NCBI RefSeq assembly: GCF_000419605.1
Contig: NZ_ATTI01000001.1
Span: 2,266,501 to 2,330,500 of the forward strand
Reading direction: 5' to 3'
DNA from: Sphingomonas phyllosphaerae 5.2
GTDB lineage: Bacteria; Pseudomonadota; Alphaproteobacteria; Sphingomonadales; Sphingomonadaceae
DNA: 64,000 bases
Positions 20,637 through 31,175 of the stretch are shown in pieces (positions within the stretch are counted from its first letter, which is position 1; every line of letters begins with the position of its first letter). Under the pieces are notes generated by a model, which was given only the letters and a program-made list of their open reading frames with translations, did not search any database and was not told the DNA's origin. The position numbers were made by a program, and so were the translations under genes.

Positions 20637-22715
20637 TTAGCGCGTTTGTTCGATCGACTCCTTCGCCACCTTCACGACATTGTCGACCGTGAAGCCGAAC
20701 TTGTCCTGCAGCTTGGCGAGCGGCGCCGACGCGCCGAACGTCGACATCGTCACCTGCCGGCCCTCGTAGCCGACGTAGCGATCCCAGCCGAGCGACCCGG
20801 CCATCTCGATCGCGACGCGCGCCTTCACCGCCTTGGGCAGCACGCTTTCCTTGTAGGCCGCATCCTGCAATTCGTAGCGGTACCAGCTCGGCAGCGACAC
20901 GACCCGCGCCTTCACGCCATCCGCGACCAGCTTCTCATAGGCCTGCACCGCCAGCGACACTTCGGAGCCGGTCGCGATCAGGATCACGTCCGGCGTCTCC
21001 TCGCCGCCCGCCAGTACGTAGCCTCCCTTCTCGACGCCGTCCGCGCTCGCATATTTCGTGCGGTCGAGCGTCGGCAGCGCCTGCCGCGACAACACCAGCG
21101 CCGCCGGCGTGCTGGCATCCTTCATCACCGCGCGCCACGCCGCCGCCACCTCGTTGGCATCGCCCGGACGGATCGTGTCGAGGCCGGGGATCGCGCGCAG
21201 CGTCGCCAGGTGCTCGATCGGCTGGTGGGTCGGCCCGTCCTCGCCGACGCCGATCGAATCGTGCGTGAACACCCACACCGCGCCGATCTCCATGATCGCC
21301 GACAACCGCACCGGGGCGCGCATGTAATCGAGGAAGACCAGGAACGTGGAGCCGTAGGCGCGGATATGCGACAGCGACATGCCGTTCACGACCGCGCCCA
21401 TCGCATGCTCGCGCACGCCGAAGTGGAAGTTCGTACCGCCATAATTCGACGCCTCGAACGACGGCGCGCCCTTGATGTCGGTCTTGGTCGACGGCGCGAG
21501 GTCCGCGGAGCCGCCGAGCAGCCACGGCACGTTCTTGACGATGGCGTTCAACACCTTGCCGCCCGCGTCGCGGCTCGCCACGCCCTTCTCGTCCGCCTCG
21601 AACACCGGGATGTCGCTGTCCCAGCCGTCGGGAAGCTCGTCCTTCAGCAACAGGTCGAGTTCTCCGGCGAGTTCAGGGTGTTCGCCGCGGTACTTCTCGA
21701 ACAATGCGACCCATTCGTCACGCAGCGCGCCGCCGCGGTCCGCCACCGACTTGCCGAATGCCTCCTTCACGCCCTCGGGCACGAAAAAGTCCTCCTGCGG
21801 CCAGCCATAGGCCTCCTTGGTCTTGGCGATGTTCTCGGCGCCCAGCGGCTCGCCGTGCGCCTTCTCGCTGCCGGCACGTGGGCTGCCCCAGCCGATCACC
21901 GAATGCACGACGATGAACGTCGGGCGCTCCTGCTCGTCGCGGAACGACTGCAACGCCGCCTTCAGGGCGCCGATGTCGTTGGCGTCGTCGACGTGGATCA
22001 CGTTCCAGCCATAGGCTTCGAAACGCTTGCCGACGTCTTCGTCGAACGCCAGCTCGGTGCCGCCCTCGATCGAGATGTGGTTGCTGTCGTACAGCCAGCA
22101 CAGGTTGCTGAGCTTCAGATGCCCGGCCAGCGACGCCGCCTCGGCGGAGACGCCCTCCATCATGTCGCCGTCACCGCACAAGGTGTAGACGTCGTGATCG
22201 AACAGCGCGAAGCCCGGTCGGTTGTAGCGTGCCGCGAGCCAGCGCTCGGCGATCGCCATGCCCACCGAATTGCCGCAGCCCGCGCCCAACGGACCGGTCG
22301 TCGTCTCGACGCCGGTGGTGTGGCGATATTCGGGATGGCCCGGCGTCTTCGACGACAGCTGCCGGAACTGCTTGATATCGTCCAGCGACATCGCCGGCTT
22401 GCCGCTCTTCTCACCGTCGGCGCCGATCTCCTCGACACCGGCGAGGTACAGCAGCGAATAGAGCAGCATCGACGCATGGCCGACCGACAGCACGAAGCGA
22501 TCGCGGTTCGGCCAGTCGGCATGCGCCGGATCGTAGCGCAGGAACTGCGTCCAGATCGTCCAGCCGACCGGCGCCAGCGCCATCGGCGTGCCGGGATGGC
22601 CCGAATTGGCCTTCTGCACCGCGTCCATGGACAGGGTGCGGATCGTGTCGATTTGCAGCCGCTCCGGGCTGCCGTCCTCATGGATGCCGGTGGGCGACGT
22701 GGCGATATCGGTCAT
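20637..22715 (-). CDS. tkt: Transketolase
   Basis: A 692-residue thiamine-diphosphate enzyme that moves two-carbon ketol units in the non-oxidative pentose phosphate pathway. KANSGHPGTPMALAPVGWTIW, the ThDP/Mg motif GDGDMMEGVSAEAASLAGH and FVFTHDSIGVGEDGPTHQP-like segment (VWVFTHDSIGVGEDGPTHQP) are present. The start MTDIATSPTGIHEDG has GAGG upstream; the open frame extends much further 5' but without family similarity. It forms a cluster rpiA/tkt/tal in which tkt and tal run in the same direction. Confidence 0.97.
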   Translation of the reverse strand: MTDIATSPTGIHEDGSPERLQIDTIRTLSMDAVQKANSGHPGTPMALAPVGWTIWTQFLRYDPAHADWPNRDRFVLSVGHASMLLYSLLYLAGVEEIGADGEKSGKPAMSLDDIKQFRQLSSKTPGHPEYRHTTGVETTTGPLGAGCGNSVGMAIAERWLAARYNRPGFALFDHDVYTLCGDGDMMEGVSAEAASLAGHLKLSNLCWLYDSNHISIEGGTELAFDEDVGKRFEAYGWNVIHVDDANDIGALKAALQSFRDEQERPTFIVVHSVIGWGSPRAGSEKAHGEPLGAENIAKTKEAYGWPQEDFFVPEGVKEAFGKSVADRGGALRDEWVALFEKYRGEHPELAGELDLLLKDELPDGWDSDIPVFEADEKGVASRDAGGKVLNAIVKNVPWLLGGSADLAPSTKTDIKGAPSFEASNYGGTNFHFGVREHAMGAVVNGMSLSHIRAYGSTFLVFLDYMRAPVRLSAIMEIGAVWVFTHDSIGVGEDGPTHQPIEHLATLRAIPGLDTIRPGDANEVAAAWRAVMKDASTPAALVLSRQALPTLDRTKYASADGVEKGGYVLAGGEETPDVILIATGSEVSLAVQAYEKLVADGVKARVVSLPSWYRYELQDAAYKESVLPKAVKARVAIEMAGSLGWDRYVGYEGRQVTMSTFGASAPLAKLQDKFGFTVDNVVKVAKESIEQTR

Positions 22716-22783
22716 GCAGGCCTCGTGTCGGGGGTCAGCGGTCGAACGCACCGGCGCGGTGCCGGTTGCCGAGTCCCGCCTCC

Positions 22784-23458
22784 TTAACCGCTCGCTTCCC
22801 CGCGTTCCAGCCGCGTAACGATTCCATCTGCTGCGATATAAGCCGCATTGACTTCGCTGAGGAACAGTCCGTGCCCCAGCACGCCGGGGGTTGAATCCAG
22901 GGTCGTGGCCAGCCCGCGCGCGGCCGGAAACGCCGCAAACCGTGCGTCGAGCACGAGATTGCCGTTGTCGGTCACGCCGTCGCGCGCCACCACCGCTGCG
23001 CCCAGTGCCTCCAGCCGCGCCGTCACGAACGCTCGCGCGAACGGCAGCACCTCGACCGGCAGCTTGGCGGCGCCGATCGCCTCGACCCGCTTGGAAGCGT
23101 CGGCGATCACCACCATCCGCGTCGAGGCGGCCGCGACGATCTTCTCGCGCAGCATCGCGCCGCCCGCGCCCTTGATCGCCCACAGCCGGGCGTCGATCTC
23201 GTCCGCGCCATCGATCGTCAGGTCGACCCGTGCGACCGTCGCGAAATCGCGCACCGCGATCCCCAGCGCCGCCGCTCGCCGCGCGCTATCCAGGCTGGTC
23301 GCCACCGCCTCGACGCGCAGCCCGTCGCCCACGCGGCGCCCGAGCGCCTCGATCGCGAAGCGCACCGTCGATCCGGTCCCGAGCCCGACGCGCATCCCGT
23401 CGCGCACTTCCGCCACCGCCGCTTCCGCCGCGGCGCGCTTGTCGTCGTCCTGGTTCAT
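22784..23458 (-). CDS. rpiA: Ribose-5-phosphate isomerase A
   Basis: A 224-residue RpiA that interconverts ribose-5-phosphate and ribulose-5-phosphate. Family motifs are VGLGTGSTVRFAIEAL, the catalytic DLTIDGADEIDARLWAIKGAGGAMLREKI and DNGNLVLDARF. It lies 68 bases upstream of tkt on the same strand and so is probably co-transcribed with tkt and tal, grouping three non-oxidative pentose phosphate enzymes. The length is normal and there are no anomalies. Confidence 0.96.
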   Translation of the reverse strand: MNQDDDKRAAAEAAVAEVRDGMRVGLGTGSTVRFAIEALGRRVGDGLRVEAVATSLDSARRAAALGIAVRDFATVARVDLTIDGADEIDARLWAIKGAGGAMLREKIVAAASTRMVVIADASKRVEAIGAAKLPVEVLPFARAFVTARLEALGAAVVARDGVTDNGNLVLDARFAAFPAARGLATTLDSTPGVLGHGLFLSEVNAAYIAADGIVTRLERGEASG

Positions 23459-23461
23459 CGC

Positions 23462-23610
23462 GGCATCAGCGCGCGAGCGGCGCGGATGTTTCGACGCACG
23501 TCGTCAGCGCTGCGCCGCAACGAATGCAGCAGCTCGTCCACGGTCCCGCCGCGCACCGGCTTGACGCGCCGTCGCGACCTCATCGCGCGAGAAGAGCCGA
23601 CGCCCCGCCG
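23462..23610 (-). repeat. Diverged copy of the sterol-desaturase gene 3' end
   Basis: The gap below the sterol-desaturase stop contains an 18-base exact match to the gene (CCGCCGCGCACCGGCTTG at 23546-23563 and 23722-23739) inside a longer diverged alignment. Translated on the minus strand the copy reads KPVRGGTVDELLHSLRRS against KPVRGGIAGELLHPFRR in the gene. It has no start of its own. Confidence 0.7.
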
Positions 23611-23644
23611 CTACGATCCCGTCGCCGCTACGATCCCGTCGGCG
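23611..23644. repeat. 17-bp direct duplication across the sterol-desaturase stop
   Basis: CTACGATCCCGTCGCCG occurs at 23611-23627 and again at 23628-23644 with one mismatch. The gene's TAG stop lies exactly at the junction (23628-23630), so the duplication reproduces the stop codon. Confidence 0.85.
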
Positions 23645-24482
23645 CTTCAGGCGGCGCGGCGACCACCGCCGCCCCCGGCACGTCATCGCGCCGGAACGGG
23701 TGGAGCAGTTCGCCCGCGATTCCGCCGCGCACCGGCTTGTCGATCCCGTAGACCGGCGGCCATCGGTCGCGCGGCAGGTGCAGCGTCCCGAACAGCCGGT
23801 CGACCCACGGGAACATCGCCGCATAGTTGCGATCGCGCCCGTCCGCGCCATTGGTATGGTGCCAGTGATGGAAGGCCGGGGTCGCCGCGACCTGTTCCAG
23901 CCAGCCGAACCGCCACCGCACGTTCGCATGCACCAGGAACGACCAGATCGTGCCGGCCAGCGTGACATAGATCGGGATCATCGCGTCGGCGCCGGTCGCG
24001 TTGCTGTTCGCCAGCCCCAGCATGTAGACCGGCACCAGCCCGCATAGCCGCACGAAGACGATGTCGAGCGGGTGCGCGCGCGTGTTGGCCAGCCAGTCGA
24101 GATGCTCCACCGAATGGTGGATCGCATGGAAGCGCCACAGGAACGGCACTTCGTGGCACCAGCGATGCCCCCAATATGCGCCCACCTCGCTGACGATCAG
24201 CCCCGCGACCAGCTTGGCCAGGAACGGCCAGCCGGTCACCCACCCGGTATACGCGGCCGGCGTCGCCTGCTGCGCCAGCAGCGCGATCGTGGCCAGCATC
24301 GGCGCCAGCACGATCGTCGGCAGCAGGCCGTTGAGGAAATAATAGCCGAAGTCGGCCCATCGCGCGCGCCCGCGCCGCGCATGCAGCGCGAACAGCCATT
24401 CCACGGGAACGAACAGCATCGCCAGCAACACCAGCCAGATGCTCAGCCGCAGCACCTCCGTCGTCAGGCCCGTCGCGTTCAT
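23628..24482 (-). CDS. Sterol desaturase / fatty acid hydroxylase family protein
   Basis: A 284-residue integral membrane di-iron oxygenase. The eight-histidine set of the family is visible as HRWCHEVPFLWRFHAIHHSVEHLDW (HX3H and HX2HH types), TRAHPLDI and FHHWHHTNGADGRDRNYAAM. Four to five hydrophobic segments surround it (LSIWLVLLAMLFVPVEWLF, LLPTIVLAPMLATIALLA). The family hydroxylates or desaturates lipids such as carotenoids, sterols or sphingolipid precursors; the substrate cannot be assigned. ATG at 24482 is preferred to a GTG four codons upstream. Its 3' end is partly duplicated downstream. Confidence 0.9.
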   Translation of the reverse strand: MNATGLTTEVLRLSIWLVLLAMLFVPVEWLFALHARRGRARWADFGYYFLNGLLPTIVLAPMLATIALLAQQATPAAYTGWVTGWPFLAKLVAGLIVSEVGAYWGHRWCHEVPFLWRFHAIHHSVEHLDWLANTRAHPLDIVFVRLCGLVPVYMLGLANSNATGADAMIPIYVTLAGTIWSFLVHANVRWRFGWLEQVAATPAFHHWHHTNGADGRDRNYAAMFPWVDRLFGTLHLPRDRWPPVYGIDKPVRGGIAGELLHPFRRDDVPGAAVVAAPPEAPTGS

Positions 24483-24543
24483 TCCCGCACCCACATCATC
24501 GCTGCGTTCCCTCCTGGGCGCGCCGCGTCAACAAACGGTGAAA

Positions 24544-24570
24544 CGGCGGCGGGCATAAGGCCCGCCGCCG
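24544..24570 (-). terminator. Terminator of the PEP-CTERM gene
   Basis: A perfect 11-bp inverted repeat (arms 24544-24554 and 24560-24570) around the 5-base loop ATAAG is followed on the minus strand by TTTCACCGTTTG. It lies 29 bases past the PEP-CTERM gene stop. Confidence 0.75.
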
Positions 24571-24598
24571 CCATCACTCGGTCGCGTACCGGTCGGGA

Positions 24599-25384
24599 TC
24601 AGACCAGCTGCGGGGTCGCCGTCTTGCGGCGACGCATCGCTGCGCCGACCACGCCGAAGCCCAGCATCATGGTCATCCAGGTGCCCGGCTCGGGCACGGC
24701 GGCCGTCAGCGAGACGTTGTCGAGCAGCAGCGACGGCGGCAGGCCGTTCGGGGTGCCCTGCGCCAGGAACGACAGCGTCTGGCTGGTGCCGCCGGCGACG
24801 AAGTCGAGCGACGCCTGCTTCCAGCCGGAGAAGCCCTTTGCCGGGGTGACCAGCGTTTCGGTCTGCTTGACGATGTTGCCCAGCGACACGTCGAAGCGCT
24901 GCGTGGTCTCGCCCGGCGTGGTGAACCACGTCGTGCCGGCCCAGTCGAAGGTCACCGTATAGGTGTTGCCGGCGGTCAGGCCACCGATCGTCTGGCTGAT
25001 CGCGCCGTGGAAGTTCGTGTCGCCGTCGGCCAGGATGAAGTTGCCGCCGGTCGGGCTGGTGCCGGTGAACCCGTTCGCCGAGAAGTTCGAGCCGGCCGGA
25101 TAGCCCGGACGCGCCTTGCCCTGCGGACCATAGATATAGTCCAGGTTATTCCCGAGCGAACGGAAACCGGTGCTGTCGGCGCTGTTCGGCGTCACCAGGA
25201 AGTTGTAGCCGAAACCCGTGTAGCCCGCGGTGGCCGCATTGGTCCAATCCGTGACCTGCGTCGTGAACTGCTGCGACGACTTCAGCGTCGTGGCCTCGAA
25301 TCCACCATTCTTTACAAGGTTCTGCGCCGAAGCGGCGCCCGAAACCAGCATCATTGCGACGGCACCAATCAGGTACTTCTTCAT
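24599..25384 (-). CDS. PEP-CTERM sorting-domain secreted protein
   Basis: A 261-residue exported protein. The signal peptide is MKKYLIGAVAMMLVSGAASA, with likely cleavage after ASA. A beta-rich body with NLVKNGGFEATT, DGDTNFHGAISQTIGGLTAG and LLLDNVSLTAA follows. It ends in a PEP-CTERM signal: VPEPGTWMTMMLGFGVVGAA plus a basic RRRK tail. Such proteins are processed by an exosortase and tied to extracellular polysaccharide; no exosortase gene is in the window. A GGGGAA site precedes the start. Its own function is unknown. Confidence 0.9.
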   Translation of the reverse strand: MKKYLIGAVAMMLVSGAASAQNLVKNGGFEATTLKSSQQFTTQVTDWTNAATAGYTGFGYNFLVTPNSADSTGFRSLGNNLDYIYGPQGKARPGYPAGSNFSANGFTGTSPTGGNFILADGDTNFHGAISQTIGGLTAGNTYTVTFDWAGTTWFTTPGETTQRFDVSLGNIVKQTETLVTPAKGFSGWKQASLDFVAGGTSQTLSFLAQGTPNGLPPSLLLDNVSLTAAVPEPGTWMTMMLGFGVVGAAMRRRKTATPQLV

Positions 25385-25782
25385 GTCGTCTTCCCCCAAC
25401 CATGCCGACAGGATGCCGGTCCGGTGTGGCGCCGCAATATGATAGCGTCGGTGCGACGGCAATCGCCGCCTCGATACGGAAGCACCTTGCCAAGATCCTG
25501 ATTCGCAGTGGCTTTCTCAATAGCCGTGCTATTTTGATACAGTCACGGCAATGTCTTTGGCTAGTCTAGTCTTTTGGCATTAATATACAATTAACTTCGA
25601 TTGCGCCCGTTCCTCTTAGACGAGCAAGCATCGCCCGCCAACATCTCATCATGCCTAATCAAGAACTTAGGGCGTAACGTCCGACGCACGCGCCATCGCC
25701 GACGTGACCTCCTCGGGCTACGGTCGCAGCGGCCACGGCGAGATCGCGCCGCCCCCGACGCGGCAACCGCGACCGCCACGAT
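25385..25782. other. 398-base intergenic region, no gene seen
   Basis: The stretch lies between the PEP-CTERM gene (upstream side) and the end of the 110-residue gene. It is less GC-rich around 25500-25620, with runs such as CTATTTTGATACAG and TTAATATACAATTAAC, consistent with the PEP-CTERM promoter region. No coding frame with convincing composition and no RNA gene was found. Confidence 0.6.
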
Positions 25783-26115
25783 TCAGGATCGTGGCGCGAA
25801 GAACTTGCCCACCAGCGCTTCGGCCGCACGCGCGAACGCCTCGCCCGGATCGGCCTTCGGTGTTCCGCCCGCCGCTTGCTCGCGCACCGGCTCGTCCGTC
25901 CGCGGTGCCGCCGCCCTGGCCGCCTCGCGCGACAGCGCCGCCGTCGCCACCGCCCCGACCACCGCGGTCAGCGCACCCGCGATCGCCTGCCGCCCGGCCG
26001 GCCCCTGCGCCTGCTCGATCAGCTTCTCGCCGGCCTTCCGCAGTTCCTTGGGCACCTTCACGCCCAGCACTTCCTTGGGCAGCTTGCCCGCCTTCGCCTT
26101 GCTCTTCTTCGCCAT
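25783..26115 (-). CDS. Conserved hypothetical protein, lysine/alanine-rich
   Basis: A 110-residue protein of unknown function. The N-terminus is strongly basic (MAKKSKAKAGKLPKEVLGVK), the middle is an Ala/Gly-rich helix (IAGALTAVVGAVATAALSRE) and the C-terminus is an acidic/amphipathic helix. GGAGG lies seven bases before the ATG, which decides the start against a longer in-frame extension. It is divergent from uvrA with 155 bases between the starts. A basic head with a hydrophobic core could suggest a nucleoid- or membrane-associated protein, but this is a guess. Confidence 0.75.
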   Translation of the reverse strand: MAKKSKAKAGKLPKEVLGVKVPKELRKAGEKLIEQAQGPAGRQAIAGALTAVVGAVATAALSREAARAAAPRTDEPVREQAAGGTPKADPGEAFARAAEALVGKFFAPRS

Positions 26116-26245
26116 GATCGCCTCCAACTGTGGCATCGATATAAGACACCGGTGCGGGCCTGCAACCGTCGGCACGGGCGATGCGTATTGCCGCGGTGGC
26201 GTGCCCGCCCCACATCGCGCGACGAAAAGCCGGCTGGACGCAGCC

Positions 26246-26260
26246 GAACAGATATGGAAC
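26246..26260 (+). promoter_or_regulatory. LexA (SOS) box of uvrA
   Basis: GAAC-AGATATG-GAAC is an exact GAAC-N7-GAAC, which read on the other strand is GTTC-N7-GTTC, the direct-repeat LexA operator of alphaproteobacteria. It ends ten bases before the uvrA ATG and its second half overlaps the GGAA that would serve as ribosome-binding site, so LexA binding would block this region directly. Confidence 0.88.
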
Positions 26261-26270
26261 AAACTCCCAC

Positions 26271-29171
<2,901 letters not shown>

Positions 29172-29230
29172 CGACGTCAAGCCGCTTCATGTGCTAATGA
29201 AAGGGCGCGATACACAGGCAGGCAACGATC

Positions 29231-29431
29231 ATGGTATCACCAGACCCGAAATGGAGCGGAGCCGGCGACTGGCCGGGACGTGTCGTCGCATACCGTGATT
29301 TCGCGGCCGACCTTGCCACACGACGCAAAGCCCTCGGCGAACCCGACGTCCCACGCAATACGGGCAATCGGCGGACCGCCAGCAAGCAGGCGCTGTTGGA
29401 AGCACTGGATCAGCTTGGCGCAAAGTGGTGA
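29231..29431 (+). CDS. Small hypothetical protein between the two uvrA tails
   Basis: A 66-residue frame starting MVSPDPKWSGAGDWPGRVVA and ending in NRRTASKQALLEALDQLGAKW. The polar, helix-forming C-terminus and high GC at third positions look gene-like, and the stop is followed at once by the degenerate start of the second uvrA tail. No strong ribosome-binding site is visible (AGGCAGGCAACG upstream). No family is recognised. It sits inside the ~0.3 kb unique DNA that separates the two uvrA ends. Confidence 0.45.
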   Translation: MVSPDPKWSGAGDWPGRVVAYRDFAADLATRRKALGEPDVPRNTGNRRTASKQALLEALDQLGAKW

Positions 29432-29434
29432 TGG

Positions 29435-29785
<351 letters not shown>

Positions 29786-29835
29786 TCGCTGCTCATTTCA
29801 GTACAAGAAAATATAAGGATAACGGGAGTGTCGAC

Positions 29836-31080
29836 GTGGTTTTTGGCAAAGCACGACCCAATGATGTTTTCACTCCCAGGTCTCGCGAAATCAACGAGCG
29901 AATGTACGTTGATAGGCCAGAATTAGAAGAACGTTTAGAAGATGCCTTACGAGGCGATAAGTACATTATCGTACATGGCGAAAGTGGAAACGGGAAAACT
30001 TGGCTATTTAAACGAGTTTTAGCGCGGAAAAAGGTTCCCTTTGAGGTTGTAAATCTTGCAAATGCAGTTTTACACGGGTCACTCCTAAAATCGTTTGAAG
30101 TCAAGCTGTCTGAGCTTGGCTCGGATCGGCCAGTATCTCGTACCGAGGAAGTAGATTTAGGCCTTCGGCTTGGGGGAACTGGTTTCGGAGGAAAGCAGCA
30201 GACTCAGTTTTCTTTTGCAGCGCAAAGCGCGTTTGGCGCTCTAGTTTCGCACTTAAACCAAAAAGCCGGTGGTAAAAGATCCGTTTTAGTTTTAGATAAT
30301 TTTGAGCAAATTGTTGACAACTTGGATTCTCTGAAAGCTGTTGCCAGCATTATAATATCTGCCGATGAAGAATCTATTGCCAAACACGGTGTTAAGCTTC
30401 TTATCGTCGGCGTTCCAAGGGACTTAAAGCAACTTGTAGCAAAGGTTGGAAATGCGTCGACCATCGCAAACAGGCTGATTGAAATACCAGAGGTCGCAAG
30501 AATGACCTTGGATGAGGCCATTTCTTTGATGAAGCGCGGGTTTGAGAAAGAGTTAGGATATAGCTTCTCGATCGACAAAGAAATCTTCTATAAAGACGTT
30601 TGCTGGAAAACTGATCGCATTGCTCAACAAATACATGAGCTATGCTTGAAAATTGCACTTGAGGCGGAACGTGCTAGCGGCGTGATCTCATTAGCTACCG
30701 TAGCAAAGGCCGAGAGAAAGTGGCTGGAAGAGTCCTTCTCGTCTGATCTGGGTGTTATAGAAAATTTGATGAATTCAATTGAGACAAAGGTAGGTCGAAA
30801 AAATCAAGTCATATACAGCTTAGGGCGAGTCGATAAAGAAGACTTTAAGCATTCTGACATCGAGAAAATCGTTCGTGAAGAGTTTAACGTAGACGAAGGC
30901 ATCAATCTAAATCTACCGCAGATGCTTGCGTCGTTCGCCAAAGCTGAGAACCCGCTGATACGTCGAACCCCGAAAAATAATGCCTATCGATTTGTCTCTC
31001 CAAAGCTAAAGATGGTCATTAGGGCGGGACTCCAAAAGGATAGTGAGAACAGGGTAATAAAAACAGTAGAGGCCTTGTAG
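29836..31080 (+). CDS. P-loop ATPase (AAA/STAND-like), AT-rich foreign gene
   Basis: A 414-residue cytoplasmic ATPase. Walker A is HGESGNGKTWLFKRV (residues ~46-60) and Walker B is SVLVLDNFEQIVDN (~155). LKLLIVGVPRDLKQLV-like sensor-1 sequence follows, with NRLIEIPEVARMTLDEAI around residue 215 and a helical, possibly winged-helix C-terminus ending in a Lys/Arg-rich segment. GTG is the start because GGGAG lies seven bases before it. Codon use is AT-rich and unlike every neighbour, indicating horizontal transfer. Stand-alone ATPases of this kind occur in phage-defence islands; that role is inferred, not shown. Confidence 0.85.
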   Translation: MVFGKARPNDVFTPRSREINERMYVDRPELEERLEDALRGDKYIIVHGESGNGKTWLFKRVLARKKVPFEVVNLANAVLHGSLLKSFEVKLSELGSDRPVSRTEEVDLGLRLGGTGFGGKQQTQFSFAAQSAFGALVSHLNQKAGGKRSVLVLDNFEQIVDNLDSLKAVASIIISADEESIAKHGVKLLIVGVPRDLKQLVAKVGNASTIANRLIEIPEVARMTLDEAISLMKRGFEKELGYSFSIDKEIFYKDVCWKTDRIAQQIHELCLKIALEAERASGVISLATVAKAERKWLEESFSSDLGVIENLMNSIETKVGRKNQVIYSLGRVDKEDFKHSDIEKIVREEFNVDEGINLNLPQMLASFAKAENPLIRRTPKNNAYRFVSPKLKMVIRAGLQKDSENRVIKTVEAL

Positions 31081-31175
31081 GCAACTACACCCAACTAATA
31101 GGGCTTTCGCTGGATAGCACCTGTCCTACACCCTCCAACAAACCGCACCCTCGCCGATCAACCGCGAGGCTGCCC

